Positions 1-18,500 of a DNA stretch of 64,000 bases are shown here, piece by piece (the first letter of the stretch is position 1; each line of letters begins with the position of its first letter). Both the position numbers and the translations under genes were made by a program. Origin of the DNA: Mortierella sp. BCC40632 (Eukaryota; Mortierellomycota; Mortierellomycetes; Mortierellales; Mortierellaceae). The stretch is from contig WAEK01000004.1 of the NCBI GenBank assembly GCA_011634665.1, positions 3,164,001 through 3,228,000 on the forward strand, written 5' to 3'. A model generated the notes under the pieces. It worked only from the letters and a program-made list of their open reading frames with translations, was not told the origin of the DNA and did no database searches.

Positions 1-1759
1 TGCATGCACTGTGACTTTCAGATCATTAATCGACTCTTGCTGCTGTCAGATTGAGCTCATCTGCTATTCTTTGACCTTGATATCCAAGTTACAAGGGCGT
101 CTCCTCTTTCTACATACTCACAACAGAAGGAGAAGAAGACGAAGAAGAAATGAGAGGAAAGGAAAGGAAAAGGAAAAGGAAAAAGAAAAATGAAAAAAAA
201 AAAAAAAAAAAAAAAAAGGTTCAAGAGTTTTGGGGTCCTTGACTAGGAGCGAGACAGGGCGGTATAGGGGGAGAGGGGGAGAGGACAGAAATAGACCCTC
301 TATTCCTTTCTGGTCTGTCAAGTCCAAGGATTGGTCGTTGTCTGTTTTTCCGGATATCAATGCAGATGCATGTCTTCGCCTCGGACTTGCTGTCGCATGG
401 AAAGGATCGAAGCGGACCAAAACCAGGCCATCATCCAGGACCCTGCTGACGAAGCGCCGCAGTTCTGTAAGGATATAGCGCATACCTCAGCCTACTGAAT
501 CGTCAATGAGCGACTGAATGTATTGACGATCTTACTAAAGGAGTGACAAGAACTTGGATTCATTGATAAAGTAAGAGAGTGTTCCCACCCTGCCGGAATT
601 TGCGCGGTTCTCACTCTGACTCAAGGTTCGGATAGTCTGTAGCCAGAAGGGGTGGTACAAGGACTTTATCTGGATCAAGGCAAGTTGGGCCTCCATTATA
701 GCCGTGGGGACCGGTAACGAAAACGGCAGTAGGGCACATTTTTATCATCGTCGTACTCCGAAAGTATGTATTGGAGAGGGGCAGGTTGGAATAAAGCAAT
801 ACCCCCATATGGGTTATAGAGAGCCGCCAGATAGTGAGGCATAAGCAGAGAACCCGAGGCTTGATATGGTCAAAAAGGCGGTGCAAAGGATACAACCAGG
901 TGAAGAGAGGGGATGGGAGTCCCCTGGAGGGCTGTCATCTGCCCTCAAGACCTTCTACTCCAGGGCAGGCTATCTATCCCTCTTCCTCCAAGGTTGCTGG
1001 TGAGCGAGGTGGCAGACGCTGCGGGCCTTGCAAAGGCCTGGCCAAGGTCTGGCCCTTGGTCATGGGCCATGGTCCCGTCCGCTCCCCCAAAATCTTCCAT
1101 GACGCATTTGTTAAATTTTGGTTTGTCTGCTCTGATATAAATTTTGCCAGCCCTCGTTCTCCTCTCTCTCTTTCTTTCTTCTCTCTCTTGCCCTTTTCCC
1201 GCACTCTGTCCGCCCACACCCATCCCGCACCAACCACATCCAAGGAAGAAAGGAGCGCCGTCCGTCAACTTTGCCGTGCATCGGACATAATCTCTAGCCA
1301 TCATCCGTTGGCCACAACTGCCTGCTGATTCGCACTCACTGCACAAGGACATCGGACAGGAAACTTGGAGGGCAAGGGGCAAGGACTTTATTACTTTACA
1401 TCTTTTTATGTATTCTTTTTTCCCAAAGGAGCAAAACCAAGGCTTCGTTCTCTCCATCTCGCTCACCGCTGAGGCTAAAGATTAAGGTCTACAAGGAGAC
1501 TGGTCTGCGCTCGCACAAGAACTCACAGACAGACAGATAGGAGCCAGGAGTCAGGAACCAGGTACCAGGAGGGATTTAGGACTGGAATCATCTTGACTGA
1601 CTACAAGGGTGTGTGCACTCCATTGAAAACAGAGAATGTAAACTGAAAGGAAAACCTGTTTATCGAAAACCCATTTAGAAAGTAGGGGGTGGAAAAATAC
1701 GATCGACTGACCGTCAAGTTTGAAGGAAACAGGGGGCGGACTTTTTGAACAATACGAGG
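1..1759. other. left-edge non-coding stretch and 5' region of the PHD gene
   Basis: I recognise no coding sequence here. There is a poly-purine/poly-A block near 130-220 and a pyrimidine-rich stretch with a TATA-like ATATAAAT near 1134-1141. Short open frames on both strands (for example 118-483 and 611-895 minus) show no family I know. They could be pieces of a gene that continues off the left edge or of UTRs. The last few hundred bases are probably the promoter and 5' UTR of the gene starting at 1760. Confidence 0.5.
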
Positions 1760-6953
<5,194 letters not shown>

Positions 6954-7134
6954 AGCAGATCCAGGAGGGAGGAAGGGGAAGGAGGGGCGCGCGCGAAAGA
7001 AGGGAGTGGCGAGCCCTTTGAAGTAAGAGAGGAGAAAGAAAGAAAGAAAGAAAGAAAAAAAAGAAAAAAGCAAAAGCAAAAGCAAAAACAAACAAACGAT
7101 ATTTTAACAAAGAACAACGCGTTCCCAGGGAATC

Positions 7135-7140
7135 AATAAA
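7135..7140 (+). terminator. AATAAA poly(A) signal candidate for the PHD gene
   Basis: Canonical hexamer about 180 nt past the stop codon at 6953, followed by A-rich sequence. Confidence 0.45.
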
Positions 7141-8916
7141 AAAAGATACATGCACACTCAATCGCTCATGCCGCAGGTCCTGTCCAAAGTAGAAGAGAAG
7201 ATACAGGAGGAGAAGGAATTGGACCCCATTTTTAGCACAGTGGTGCGGGAGGAGGAGGAGGAAGGAGGCAATGGTAGAAGGCCATGCAGTGATACAGTAA
7301 TGCAGTGATGCAGTGCGCAAGCAGGCAGGAGCAAGCATCAGCGGGCATCAGCGGGGCACAAGCAGGTGACACCCTGCGGGGCCCACCGGGGGAAGACAAG
7401 GTCTCGATCGGGGTCTCGAATAGAAGCGATACGCTGAAACGGCCAAAACTATGAAATAAAATAAAATAAAAAAAATAAAGTCGCGCTTCCCTTTCTCTCT
7501 CTCCTTCCTTGGGCGTTCCTTGCTCTTCTAGGCCTCCCTGTTGGGTCGATCCTTTTTTGGACAGGCGTCTTCTCTTCTTCTCTTCCCCCCCAACCCCCAC
7601 CCAACCTCCTCGAACAATTGAGCGGAAAAATGAACGAGGCGTCGCCCTCCTGGAGAGTTCCTTTTTTTTTTTTTTATTCTCGTGTCCGTGCCAGGTCCAA
7701 AGGCCAAGAACAAAAAAGGCCCGGGACGCACTTGCTGCAGAGTGATGCAAGAGAGTACTCATGCTCTCCTCAACGCACAAGCACGATCGCTCGAATGCAA
7801 CACACATGCACGCAACACACGACTGAGAAGGACAGAATTAGGAGCCAGCGAGTCAAAGGCATGGAAAGAGAGAAAGCCTGGAAAATAAAGAAGAAAGGCA
7901 GGTCGTGAGGGCCGGTGGTACAACCAAAAGAATGAACCAGAGGAAGAAAGAAAATGAGAGAGAGAGGGGGAGAGAAAGAGAGAATCTCGTCGGACGGAGT
8001 GAGGAGCATTTTACGATGGCTACGCGGGAGAAGGAGAAAGGCAGGGGCTCGAATAAGAGGGCGAGTGTGTGGGGGGTACAACTGGCATGTCCAGAAGGCA
8101 AACAGAGCCTAGTGCAGCGATAACAAGACAGATGCAGATGTTGGCACGGCTCTGCACGGCATTTGCCTCTCAATCTCGGGTGTGACGATATCCGCGGGCA
8201 ATGCGAGCACGAACGAATAGGACGGTAACTGGATAGAGGCAGACGGGGCCTGAAGAGGGGTAATGGAGTGAACGAGAGCGAGAGCGAGAGAGAGAGATTG
8301 AGAGAAGAGAAAGAGGAAAAGACAAAGAGAAAAAGAGAAAAAGAAAGAGACATGTTGGATGGCCAAGTCGCAGATACGCGCAGGGCAATGCGAGGAGAGT
8401 CAGGGTAGTGGGGGAGGAAGAAAGCAACAGGGCCATGGTCTTGAGCATGGAGCCATGGCACATACACACACAACACACAAACAATCACACACCCACACAT
8501 CTAGAGCAAGAAAGGTAAGGGAGAGTGGTGTACAACGCTTCAATGTGTTGGCATGAAAAAACCACCAGTGGACAAGGTAACCTTAGTTTCTTCCTCTCTT
8601 TCACCTTCACTTTTACATTCTCTCTCCTTCTCTCTCTCTCTCTTTTTTTTTTTTTTTTTTTTTTTTTTTCTTTTTCTTTCCACCTCTGCTACCACGCACT
8701 GCCTCGATCGCCTCTCTGTCAGGCATTCGCAACTTGCTCGCTCGCTCACTCACTTACTCACTTACTCACTCACTCGCACCTCCATCCAATCCACTTTGTT
8801 TAACCATATTCTCACTCGGGAAAAATCGGCCATCTCGACCCATTTTTTGCATCGCATCATCCATCATCCATCTCCGTGCCGTGCCGTGCCGTGCAATTCC
8901 ATCATCGCCACTCCGC

Positions 8917-9062
8917 CCATCCATCCATCCATCCATCCATCCGGCCATCCATCCATCCATCCATCATCATCCATCAAAATCCATCCATTGGTCCATTAAA
9001 TCCATCCATTAAATCCATCCATCCATCTTCCATCCATCCATCGTCCATCCACCTATCCACAT
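8917..9062. repeat. degenerate (ATCC)n tetranucleotide repeat
   Basis: Repeated CCATCCATC units with interruptions (CCGG, TTAAAT) end about 95 nt before the ATG of the histidine kinase gene, so the array probably lies in its promoter or 5' UTR. Confidence 0.9.
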
Positions 9063-9156
9063 ATCCACTCTTCTATCACCACCAACTCCCCTTGTGCACC
9101 CTCTGCCGTCCAAAACATCCCTGTCCTGAACCCCTTTGAACAGTCACCTCCTCACA

Positions 9157-11195
9157 ATGTCGGACCCCGCCCAAGGTGCAGCGCGCCTTCGGCTTTCGGG
9201 CGACGACCTGCTTGACTGCGACAATCCTATCTCGCAACCCATTCCAATTGGGCACTCCTTCTCTGGCCAGCGACAGCAGCAACAGCAACAGCAGCAACAG
9301 CAGCAACAGCAACAGGAGCAGGAGCAGGAACAGGAGCAGGAACAACAGCAACACGACCACAGCCAAGGCGACGACCACGAGTACCTCGTACCACGACCAC
9401 TTTCCTCTTCACTCCCGAGCTTTGCTGCAGTCTTGGCCGACGCGGGCCATGCTGATTCAAACGAAGGCGGCGCCTGTCACGCTCACGAGACAGAGCAGGA
9501 ACAGGGACAACACACGCGGTCGCAAAGCCAACCTGCCCTGGGTCTTGACCAGTTAAACTCCTCCACTTTCACGCCAGGACCGCTGCTGCATCGACGCACG
9601 AGCAGCAGCTGTGGTGGATGCTGTTCTCGAAGAATAACTGCCGACTCTACAACAGTGCCACACTGTGTAGAATGTTCGAGGACAGGTATCCGGCAGACCT
9701 TTGCGTTGACTGGCAACAGGAACAGTGTCGACCTGAAGAGATTTCTCGACTTTGCGATCAGCGCCACAGGTCTAGTCGAGTCGCTCCACGCACGTGGCCT
9801 GGTACATGGCCAACTTGGCCCTGGCTCCTTCCAATGGATGCCTAGTGGCTGCAGCCCAACAGGTCTGCTCACTACTGACTCTATCCTTCCCGCCAACAAC
9901 AACAATAATAATAACAACAATAACAATAACAATAACAATAACAACAGGGGCCATCCCCCGCGGCGTGAGAACTACACAAGTCCCGGTCGACTGAGTGTCG
10001 ACCGCGCGGGCTCCTCTCCCTCGACCACCTTCAACTACGACAACAATGGCTCTAGTCAGTCCAGTTCCAGAGCAATACCTATCCGGAAGTTGCCCCACAC
10101 AACCGAATCGCTCCCTACCCCACGACGCGTCCCGCCATCATCACAGGAAAGACGGCTCTCACTCACGCTCGACTGCACACATCTCGGTCTTGGCGATTTG
10201 GCCAAGGTCGCAACAACACTGACACCAGCCGCTACGACAGACACGAACGGTGTGTCGCCCTCAGGGGCTCGCGGGGGCATTCGCGACAGCCATTCGACCA
10301 CAGCTGCATTTTCACCAGCAATGGGGTCCGACTCTGACGCAACGTTCTCGGGTCCTGTAACTCGTCCCTCGTCGGATCAGGACACTAGTGTCTGCACTCA
10401 TCTGGGCCGGGGCAGCAACCATGCCTCCGTTTCCTCTTTGCCCCCTCCTGTCGGATCTGCAAAGCCCAATTGTGCCCGTTGCAATCGCTCCGACTCTGCG
10501 GAGGGAGCTGTCTCCGCTGCTGCAGCAGGTACAGGGACGGGAATATCCACAAATGCCTCGGCCGCAGCAACCACCACCACCATGACTACGACCACCACCG
10601 CTACTGCCACAGCGACGACCTCGACCACCACAACCTCGACCACCACTACCACCACCGTACTTCAGGAAGGATTTGCAGCCCGGGTGGCTCGCTTCAAGAG
10701 GACATTTATGCCGTTGACAGTCGCATTCACATCTCCAGGAGGATCGTCGTCGTCATCATCGTCCTCTGCATCGGCATCACTCTCACCATTGTCAGCAGCC
10801 ACTATGGGAAACTCGAGGTCTCCGATGGTGCATGCTGCCGGTAACCGGTCCACGCCCAATTTTTTCATGCCTTCCCAGTATCAACACCAACATCAGCACC
10901 AACATCGACAGCCGATCCTACCCCTTTACCACTCAACAGCTCCTTTTCCGAACGGCGCGTCGCCTACTGTCACAAAGAAGCATTTTCTTCTCAATGTCCC
11001 GACGGTAAGCTCTCTTGGGATTTAAGGATATGTGCATCTGAGGATGAAAAAAAAAAAGGGGATGATCATGTTCCTGCTCTGATGGACGGGAGAGAGAAGG
11101 AGGGGAAGGAGAGAGGAAAAAGAAGAAAGAGAAATGGGGAGAGGCTCTGCCGGTGGGCTCGAGGCAGGGGTTGGTTGTAATGGAGGAAGTGTGCA

Positions 11196-11229
<34 letters not shown>

Positions 11230-12559
11230 TTGTTTCCGCTTATCAATGTTCTAGAGCAGGTTTAGAGCGACAGAGAGAGAAAGAGAAAAGAAGAAGAAAA
11301 AAATAGGCCTGTTCCCGACCATGCGTCCCCTCCTCTTCCTCTGCCGAATTATTATCCTTTGCCTGTTGTCCCTCCTCTCTTTCTCTCTATCTCTTGCCAA
11401 TGCATGGTATGCGCCTTGCGCACACATGCCTCACACAGACATGTCCTTGAACTCTTGACCATTCACACAAGAGAAAAGAGAAGTGCCCAGATGAGTGTGT
11501 TTGTGTTGTGTTGTGTGTGTGTGTGTGTGTGTTTATGTGTGTTGATTGTGTGGCAAATTGCCGTGTGATTCTTAATTTGTTGTTTAGTGGTGAGGTTTTG
11601 CTTATTGGAGAGCATTTTTTTTCTGTAGTCTCTCCAGACAGGTGTATCTCTCTGTGTTTGCCGTGGGCCCGAACAACCCTGTCAGAAAGATCGGGACAGG
11701 GACAGGACAGTGCACAGCCCTTTGGGCCACCACGGCCTTCTCTCTTGCCCAACAAAATTACCAACAAAACCCTCCGCTTGTTTACTCACCCACTCACTCA
11801 CTCACTGTGGGCGAAAGGGCCCTTCGCTCACCCCTCCTCATCCTCCTCCCTCTCCCTCCTTCTCCCCCATATACTTGTGCGCGAGAGAGATTTGGCCCCT
11901 GAGCGGCCGTTGTGTCCGAGTTTGGTAGAAAGTTTAAATGGTTGGACAGTGTCTCCCCAATAGAAGAAGCTCTCCATACTTTCGACGTTCGTACTCACTC
12001 TTGGTTCGTCTCAATCATTGCACGCGCTTGCTGCCTCTCTCCTTCTCCTTGGATTTCTCCATCTATGAATAGGAACTATACCCACGCCCTGGAGGCCCTC
12101 CATCAACCCAGGTCGACATCTATTCCCTCGGTAGGTTAGCATGACTGTCGCCGAGATATCAAGATTCCAAGCTCTTAACTCTAACAAGTTTGGTCCTGCA
12201 TTCTCCGTATTGTGGACAATAGGTGTCATGTTCTACTATATGATGACAACAAATTCAGCTCTTCTGCCCTCATCAGAGGACAGCTCGCTTACAGTAGGAG
12301 CAGGAGCTGCAGCTGCAACATCGGCAGGGAGCAGTAATGTCACGGTGCCCTTGGGAAAGGACACATTTCTGCCTACCACGCCCACACGCCTTACCAGCAT
12401 TATCCAAAAGATGATCTCAACAGTATGGCCACAGATCGTGATATCGGACTTTGCTCCTCAAATATGTTTTTTTCCTCCGCTTTCTAGATTGCTCTTTGCC
12501 CCATGGCATCTTATGTTCTGACTTTTTGCCTTTTGTCTGTCTCTACCCTTCCTTCCTCT

Positions 12560-12590
<31 letters not shown>

Positions 12591-15500
12591 GTCTGACAAA
12601 TGCGATCCTGACTCGGCTCGTACATCAGGGAAAGGACCGATTCACGACCATGGCACTGGTGAGAAACGAACTTGCGAGCCTAAGAGATCAAGAGCAGGAG
12701 GCATCGAAGAAGGAGGCCGAGCTCAAGGTAAGGAAGAGCAGGAGATGGGCTCCTAGCATTTTAGCCCTGTTGCAGCCTTTTTAGGCACGCACAAGCGACT
12801 CTTTGCTGCTGCCTACACCTGCATTACATTGTGCATTAGTCTCTTTTTAAACATATCACCCTTTTTTTTTCCTCTTTTTTCTTTTCTTTTCTTTTCTTTT
12901 TGTTGTTTACCCATTTTGCATAGGAATTTGCAATGAACCCCATGGAGAAAATTGGAGACTCTTCAGGATTATCCTTGACTCCATCATTCTCGTTCTCGAC
13001 ATCCCTTCCACGCGCTGCCTCGCCTTCTCACTCAATTCAATCCACTACTTCATCATCATCTGCCACGATAACGGTCCAAAGTCAGGAACAACAACTAAAG
13101 CAACAGGAATCAAACCTAATCGCCGCCCCAATAGTCACCATGCGCCCTCCCTGTGCAAACGCGCCATTGTCTACACCGTCGCCTTCTTTACCATCATTGG
13201 CCTCTTCTGCTTCGTCAACAACATCGTCATTGTCGACATGCTCTGACTCACTCTCTCTGGAAGATCAAGTGTTTATTCTTGACTCAGTTCTCTCACTTAG
13301 CCATATCCCAAATCTCCAGGAGATGCTTCGGGCCATTTCAGTAGCACTCGACAATATCCTTGCAATCCACCCACCCGAGGAGATGGCAATTATTCTCTGG
13401 CAAAAGGATGAACGATCTCCAGAAGGAACCGGAGGGTCTTGGGCTATCATCGAAGACAAGTTTCAGCCAGGAAACAATGGTCAATCTACATTAATCTGGA
13501 CCGACTTGGCTGAACGACGGGATCAGATGCCCGTTTTGGTGAGGAAGGCCCTTGACTCGAGAGAACCAGTGTTTTCAACAGCAGTAGGAAGTAGATCACA
13601 GCTGCCAACTATCGCATGTTTACCTATCATTGCCGCTAATCCAACAGTCATCACTGGATCTGCAACGGTCACAGCATCGGGACCTGCAGCCTCGGACATG
13701 GACCATGAAGAAGTCCCTTTGTCATCCACTCCTTCGATCTTATCTTCATCCACAGACCCACCTACAGCTACGGCTACGACTACTGCGACCACAACTACGA
13801 CTACGACGCTTGTGGGGGCAATTTATCTTCATCATCTCCACCCACGGTTTTATTTCAGCAAGCGCGATCGTGACATGTTGATGTTGTTTTGTCAAAAGCT
13901 TGCCAACCCCATTTTGAACTGTGACCGGATCGCCATGCTAGAACGGAATGTTTCGCTTGCAACTCAGAGAACACGTTTTCTGGAAGACACCTTTACGAGG
14001 ATTCAAAAGGCAAGTACAGTCATAAAAAACAAACAAACAAACAAACAAACAAACAAACAAACGAAAACAAGACGTTCAGGCTATGTTGTGACTCAAGTTG
14101 GGATGTCATAATGGCGCTCTTTCCTAATCATTAGATTTCTTTTTTTTTTTTTTTTTTTTTTTTCAAATACTAGACGGAACATGAAGTGCTATCATGGTTG
14201 GAGGCATTGCCTTGTTATGTTTGGGCAGCGGAGCGCGATGATGGTAAGTCTCTATAAAAAAAAAAAAAAAAAAGGTCTAGAACATGAAATAGCCATCGAT
14301 TGTGACCAGTTCAACTAACTGAATCCTCTCTCTTGTATTTTTATTTATCTATTTTTCTCTGTTGACATGTCAACATATAGTGTCAAGTCGTCGGTACTTG
14401 TCGGGATCATGGTTCGGATATACAGGGTTGCCGCACGATTCTAGGATGAGCGACCTCTGGCTTAGCAAAATGCAGTAAGCTTGTTATTCCCCCCCTTCTT
14501 CCCTTCATCAGGATATTACTCCCTTTTGTATTCACCGATGGAATTGTCCCGTTCTGACACAGAGTTTTCTTTTGGGCACCTGTTTCTCTCGCTCGCTCGC
14601 TCTCTTTCCCCCCGGGCAATCCCAGTCCTGATGATGTCGCGGCGTTCCAAAAGGAGGTCTCACAAAGTTACAAAACTGGAGCCTACAAGGATTGTGAATT
14701 CCGACTTATGCGCAAAGATGGAGTCTATCGGTGGCATCTCTCGCGTGCAGTGCCTATTCTTAACCATAACGGAGCTATTATCAAGTGGATTGGTGTCACG
14801 ATCGATATTGGTACGTAAAATCTCCTGAGCTGGATTTTTTTTTTCTTTCTTTCTTTCTTTCTTTTATCTTAGCAACGCGCCTCAAGATCTGTTGAATGTT
14901 GTTCCGAGACCTGGTCCTAGAAGGAGAAAGGGGTTTTTTGTTTATTCCGAGGAAATCCATCTCTAACGCTTAGCTAACACGCATGAATTTTTTTTTCTTT
15001 TGTCCTGTGCGTAAACCTTATGCTAGATGACTTGTACTCGGCGCAAAAGGCTGAACTGCACAAAAAATCCAACTTTTTGGCGAACATGAGCCATGAGCTT
15101 CGAACGTATGTACTTTTTTTGATGAGAGGAGATGTCCCGATCACCATGGAATTGCTTATTTAGTTATTTTCCACTCACTCCTTTTGTTTTTTATTTTTAT
15201 CTTTGCACATTTGGTGGGATATGTGGATTCATAGACCATTCTCTGGTTTCCATGGAATGTTGTCGCTTCTCGGATACTCAAATCTGGACGAGGAACAACA
15301 GGAATGTGTACAGACTGCTAAAGCTAGTTGTGAAAAACTGCTACTGATCATCGACGACCTGTTGGACTTTTCCAAGCTGGAAGCAGACAAAGTCACTCTG
15401 GAGGCATCCTCATTCGATCTCGAGGAGGTCTTTGACGAGGTCGAGGATATCGTGGAACCATTAGCAAAGCAGAGATCATTGGAGATGGCGTTCATCAAAG

Positions 15501-18500
15501 CAGAAAATGTACCAGACGTTTTGATCGGAGACTGCAATCGACTGAAACAAATCCTTCTCAACTTGGTGGGTAATGCTATCAAGTTTACGCACTCGGGCCA
15601 TGTCATTGTTAAATGCAAAGTGCTCGATCGAGACTTTGACATGGCCAACCTCTCAACAGAAGGATCTATGGCTGGTGAATGGGAAGACGACGACGACAAG
15701 TTTTATTTCAGACACGAAAAGAATGGAGGCGGACAGTGTCAATCAGAGAATCGACCGCCCAATTCAGGTCGGTTCTCTTCACCTGAGCCATTAAGCGAGA
15801 CTTCGATCAAACTCATGTTCTCAGTTGAGGACACCGGCATTGGTATTAGTTCTGAAGAGCAAGCAGTATTGTTCTCGCCATTTTCTCAAGTGGATGGCAG
15901 TGCAACCCGATCGTATGGAGGCTCAGGATTAGGCTTGTCTATCTGTCTACAACTAGTCAAGCTGATGAAGGGTCGCATTGGACTCAACTCTCAGCGAGGT
16001 CGTGGATCAACATTCTGGTTTGTGATCCAGTGCGAACAGAGCTCTAATCACCTTGAGAATTCAATCCGTGAAGTATCTGAAACTGAAGTCCCTGAACCGA
16101 CCAAAGAAATTAAGCGGATCACCCGAACCATGGGCACGCCTCGAATTCTAATTGCATCAACAAATGAGACGACAGTCAAGGCTCTTCAGTCGTTCCTGAC
16201 AGACTTCAACACTGAGGTAGCCGATCTACCCTCCACAGCTGGCAGTCGATTGGACGAGTCCGTCGCCAATGGAATCCGGTTCGACTTTGTTTGCTGGGAC
16301 TTTCCGACGCTGGACCCAAATCATGAGATTATGCTTGAATTGAATGCTCGACCAGACTTGTTGAACGTTCACTTTGTGCTGCTGTATTCTAACACGAACA
16401 CCGACATGATTCGCAGAGCACAGTCGCTCCAGCTGCCATCCTCATCCTCATCCCTGGCAACAGCCCCGTCCTCGCTTGGTGCAGGAGTAAAACGACGACC
16501 CATGATGAGCCAGCCGGTTTCACTTCGCAAAGAGAACACTTTTAATGGCACTAGTCGCATCCAAAGCAGCAACTCCACCGGCAGACGATCTCCAATGTTC
16601 TGTGATCCTCCTGTCAGTATACCACCCACCATTGGAACAGGAGTACATGGATTGACTCCCGAGATGTTGAGTAGTCTCCGTATCACCTATATCTCAAAGC
16701 CTATTCGTAGACTCAAGCTACTTCGGGCTTTTGTGGAGATCTTGGATGATTCTGCCCGAATTCATGGAGCACAAGCTGTCAAGAAGGGAAGCGTAGGATC
16801 CAACACGACTACTACCACTTCAGGACCCTCCAATACAGCGACAACGACCCCAACAGCATTGTCACCCACGAGTCCGACCACTTCAACAGTTTCTGGATCA
16901 TCCAGCTCGTTGACAGCCATGGCTTCCCCACTCTCTTCGCCGACAACTGTGTCAGCATCCTCTTCCTCATCATCGGCTTTACATTCTAAAAACTCGTCGA
17001 CCACGACAGTATCCTCACCTGTGAGCCTGCCTTCAATGTCAGCCTCGATGCTGGCCACGCTGGAAAGCGCGCTTGGAATGGAGGGTCAAGGTCTAAAGGG
17101 TTCGAACAATGACTTGTTAACTGGAGCTATTGATCCAATCCAGCGACCCCATCGCGTCCCAGGCATGGAAAATGACCACCATGCCAAGCATGATGTATTG
17201 CAGAGGCCGTTAGAGGACTATGAGCTTGGGATAGCCAGTGGAGTTCACAAGAAAGTTTCGGAAGACTATAATAAGGCGGATGAAATTGAGACAGAGGTTC
17301 TTTCGAGAAGTGTTGATTCAACCATGGCCACCCCACGACAGCAAATCATTCCCACAGAGACTGTAGTCTTGAATGGAGAAGTAGTAGGGGGTTACGACAA
17401 AGGGAAAGACCAGAACAATCATCAAGAACAACATCAATTGAATGGAGAGAAGGATCCTACGATTATTCTGACTGTCCAGGATCCATCACCTGCTCCAACT
17501 CACCCGCTAGTGACTGGGGAAGACAGTGACACAACTTCACCAAGAACGCCAGAACAGGCATCTCAAACTTTGCAACCGGTGAAGCAACAGCAACTCAAGA
17601 AGGCAAAGTCACAAGAGCTGAAGGTACCAGAGGCTAAGGTAACGCCACTCAAGTCCTTGTCTCGATCCACAACACCGTCTCCAGCGAATGGGGGACTGGG
17701 AGGGTTTGGTTTGAATGTGAAATCCCGATCCAATTCTCCAAAGCCAACAAAGAATTCCAAGTTGGTGACGGAAGAAAAATCGGATACCTCCTTGTCTCTT
17801 GATGAGGCTGAACGGATCTCTGGGATGCGGATCCTACTTGCTGAAGGTATACTCTATGTTTTATGATTTATGGTTTTTCTCCTTTTTTTCTTTTCTTTCT
17901 TTTTGTTGGAATGATACTGGTCGCCAATGGCGACCCATGTACATGGCGTGGTTATTTACTCATCAACCAATGGAATACTTTTTTTTTATTTTGAAAAAAA
18001 AAAAAAAAAAAAAACTACAATTTAGACAACGAGATTGCACAAAAGGTTCTGTCAAAGCAATTGGCTATGTTTGGCCTTGTGATTTCGTGTGCCAACGACG
18101 GTGCCAAAGCATTAGAGTTGTTTAAAGCTCACCCACGTGGATACTATACTCTTGGGTTCTTTGATCACCACATGCCCAACTGTAAGTCTGAGTGATAGTT
18201 GTATATCCGCGTCTTTTTTTCTCTTCATCCAGTACCAGACAGCAATGATTTGATTTATTAATGCTTTCTCTCTCACACACTCTCTTTTCCAGGCGACGGT
18301 GTTCAAGCAACACAGCAGATCCGTGCACTTGAACGAGAACATGCGGGATCCGTCAAAGGTCCAGTTCCAAGACTCCCTGTAGTCGCTGTGTCTGCTGATA
18401 TTCAGGAAACAGCACGGAGGGCGTGTCTAGACTCGGGAATGGAGCGCTATGTGACAAAGCCGCTCATGCAAAAGGATCTTGTCGAGATTGTCCGTCATTA

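Larger units (their letters stand above)
6954..9156. other. 2.2 kb intergenic region with simple repeats
   Basis: No credible gene. It holds the 3' end of the PHD gene (AATAAA at 7135-7140), purine-rich blocks (7020-7080, 7930-8000, 8270-8350), a T tract (8643-8670) and a block of CACT/CTCA repeats. Next come many ATCC tetramers (about 8917-9060) that run up to the start of the histidine kinase gene. Open frames here are products of the low-complexity sequence. Confidence 0.6.

Noticed and set aside
8917..9062. CRISPR-like array
   Set aside because: The repeats are four bases with no spacers; it is a simple microsatellite in a eukaryotic genome.
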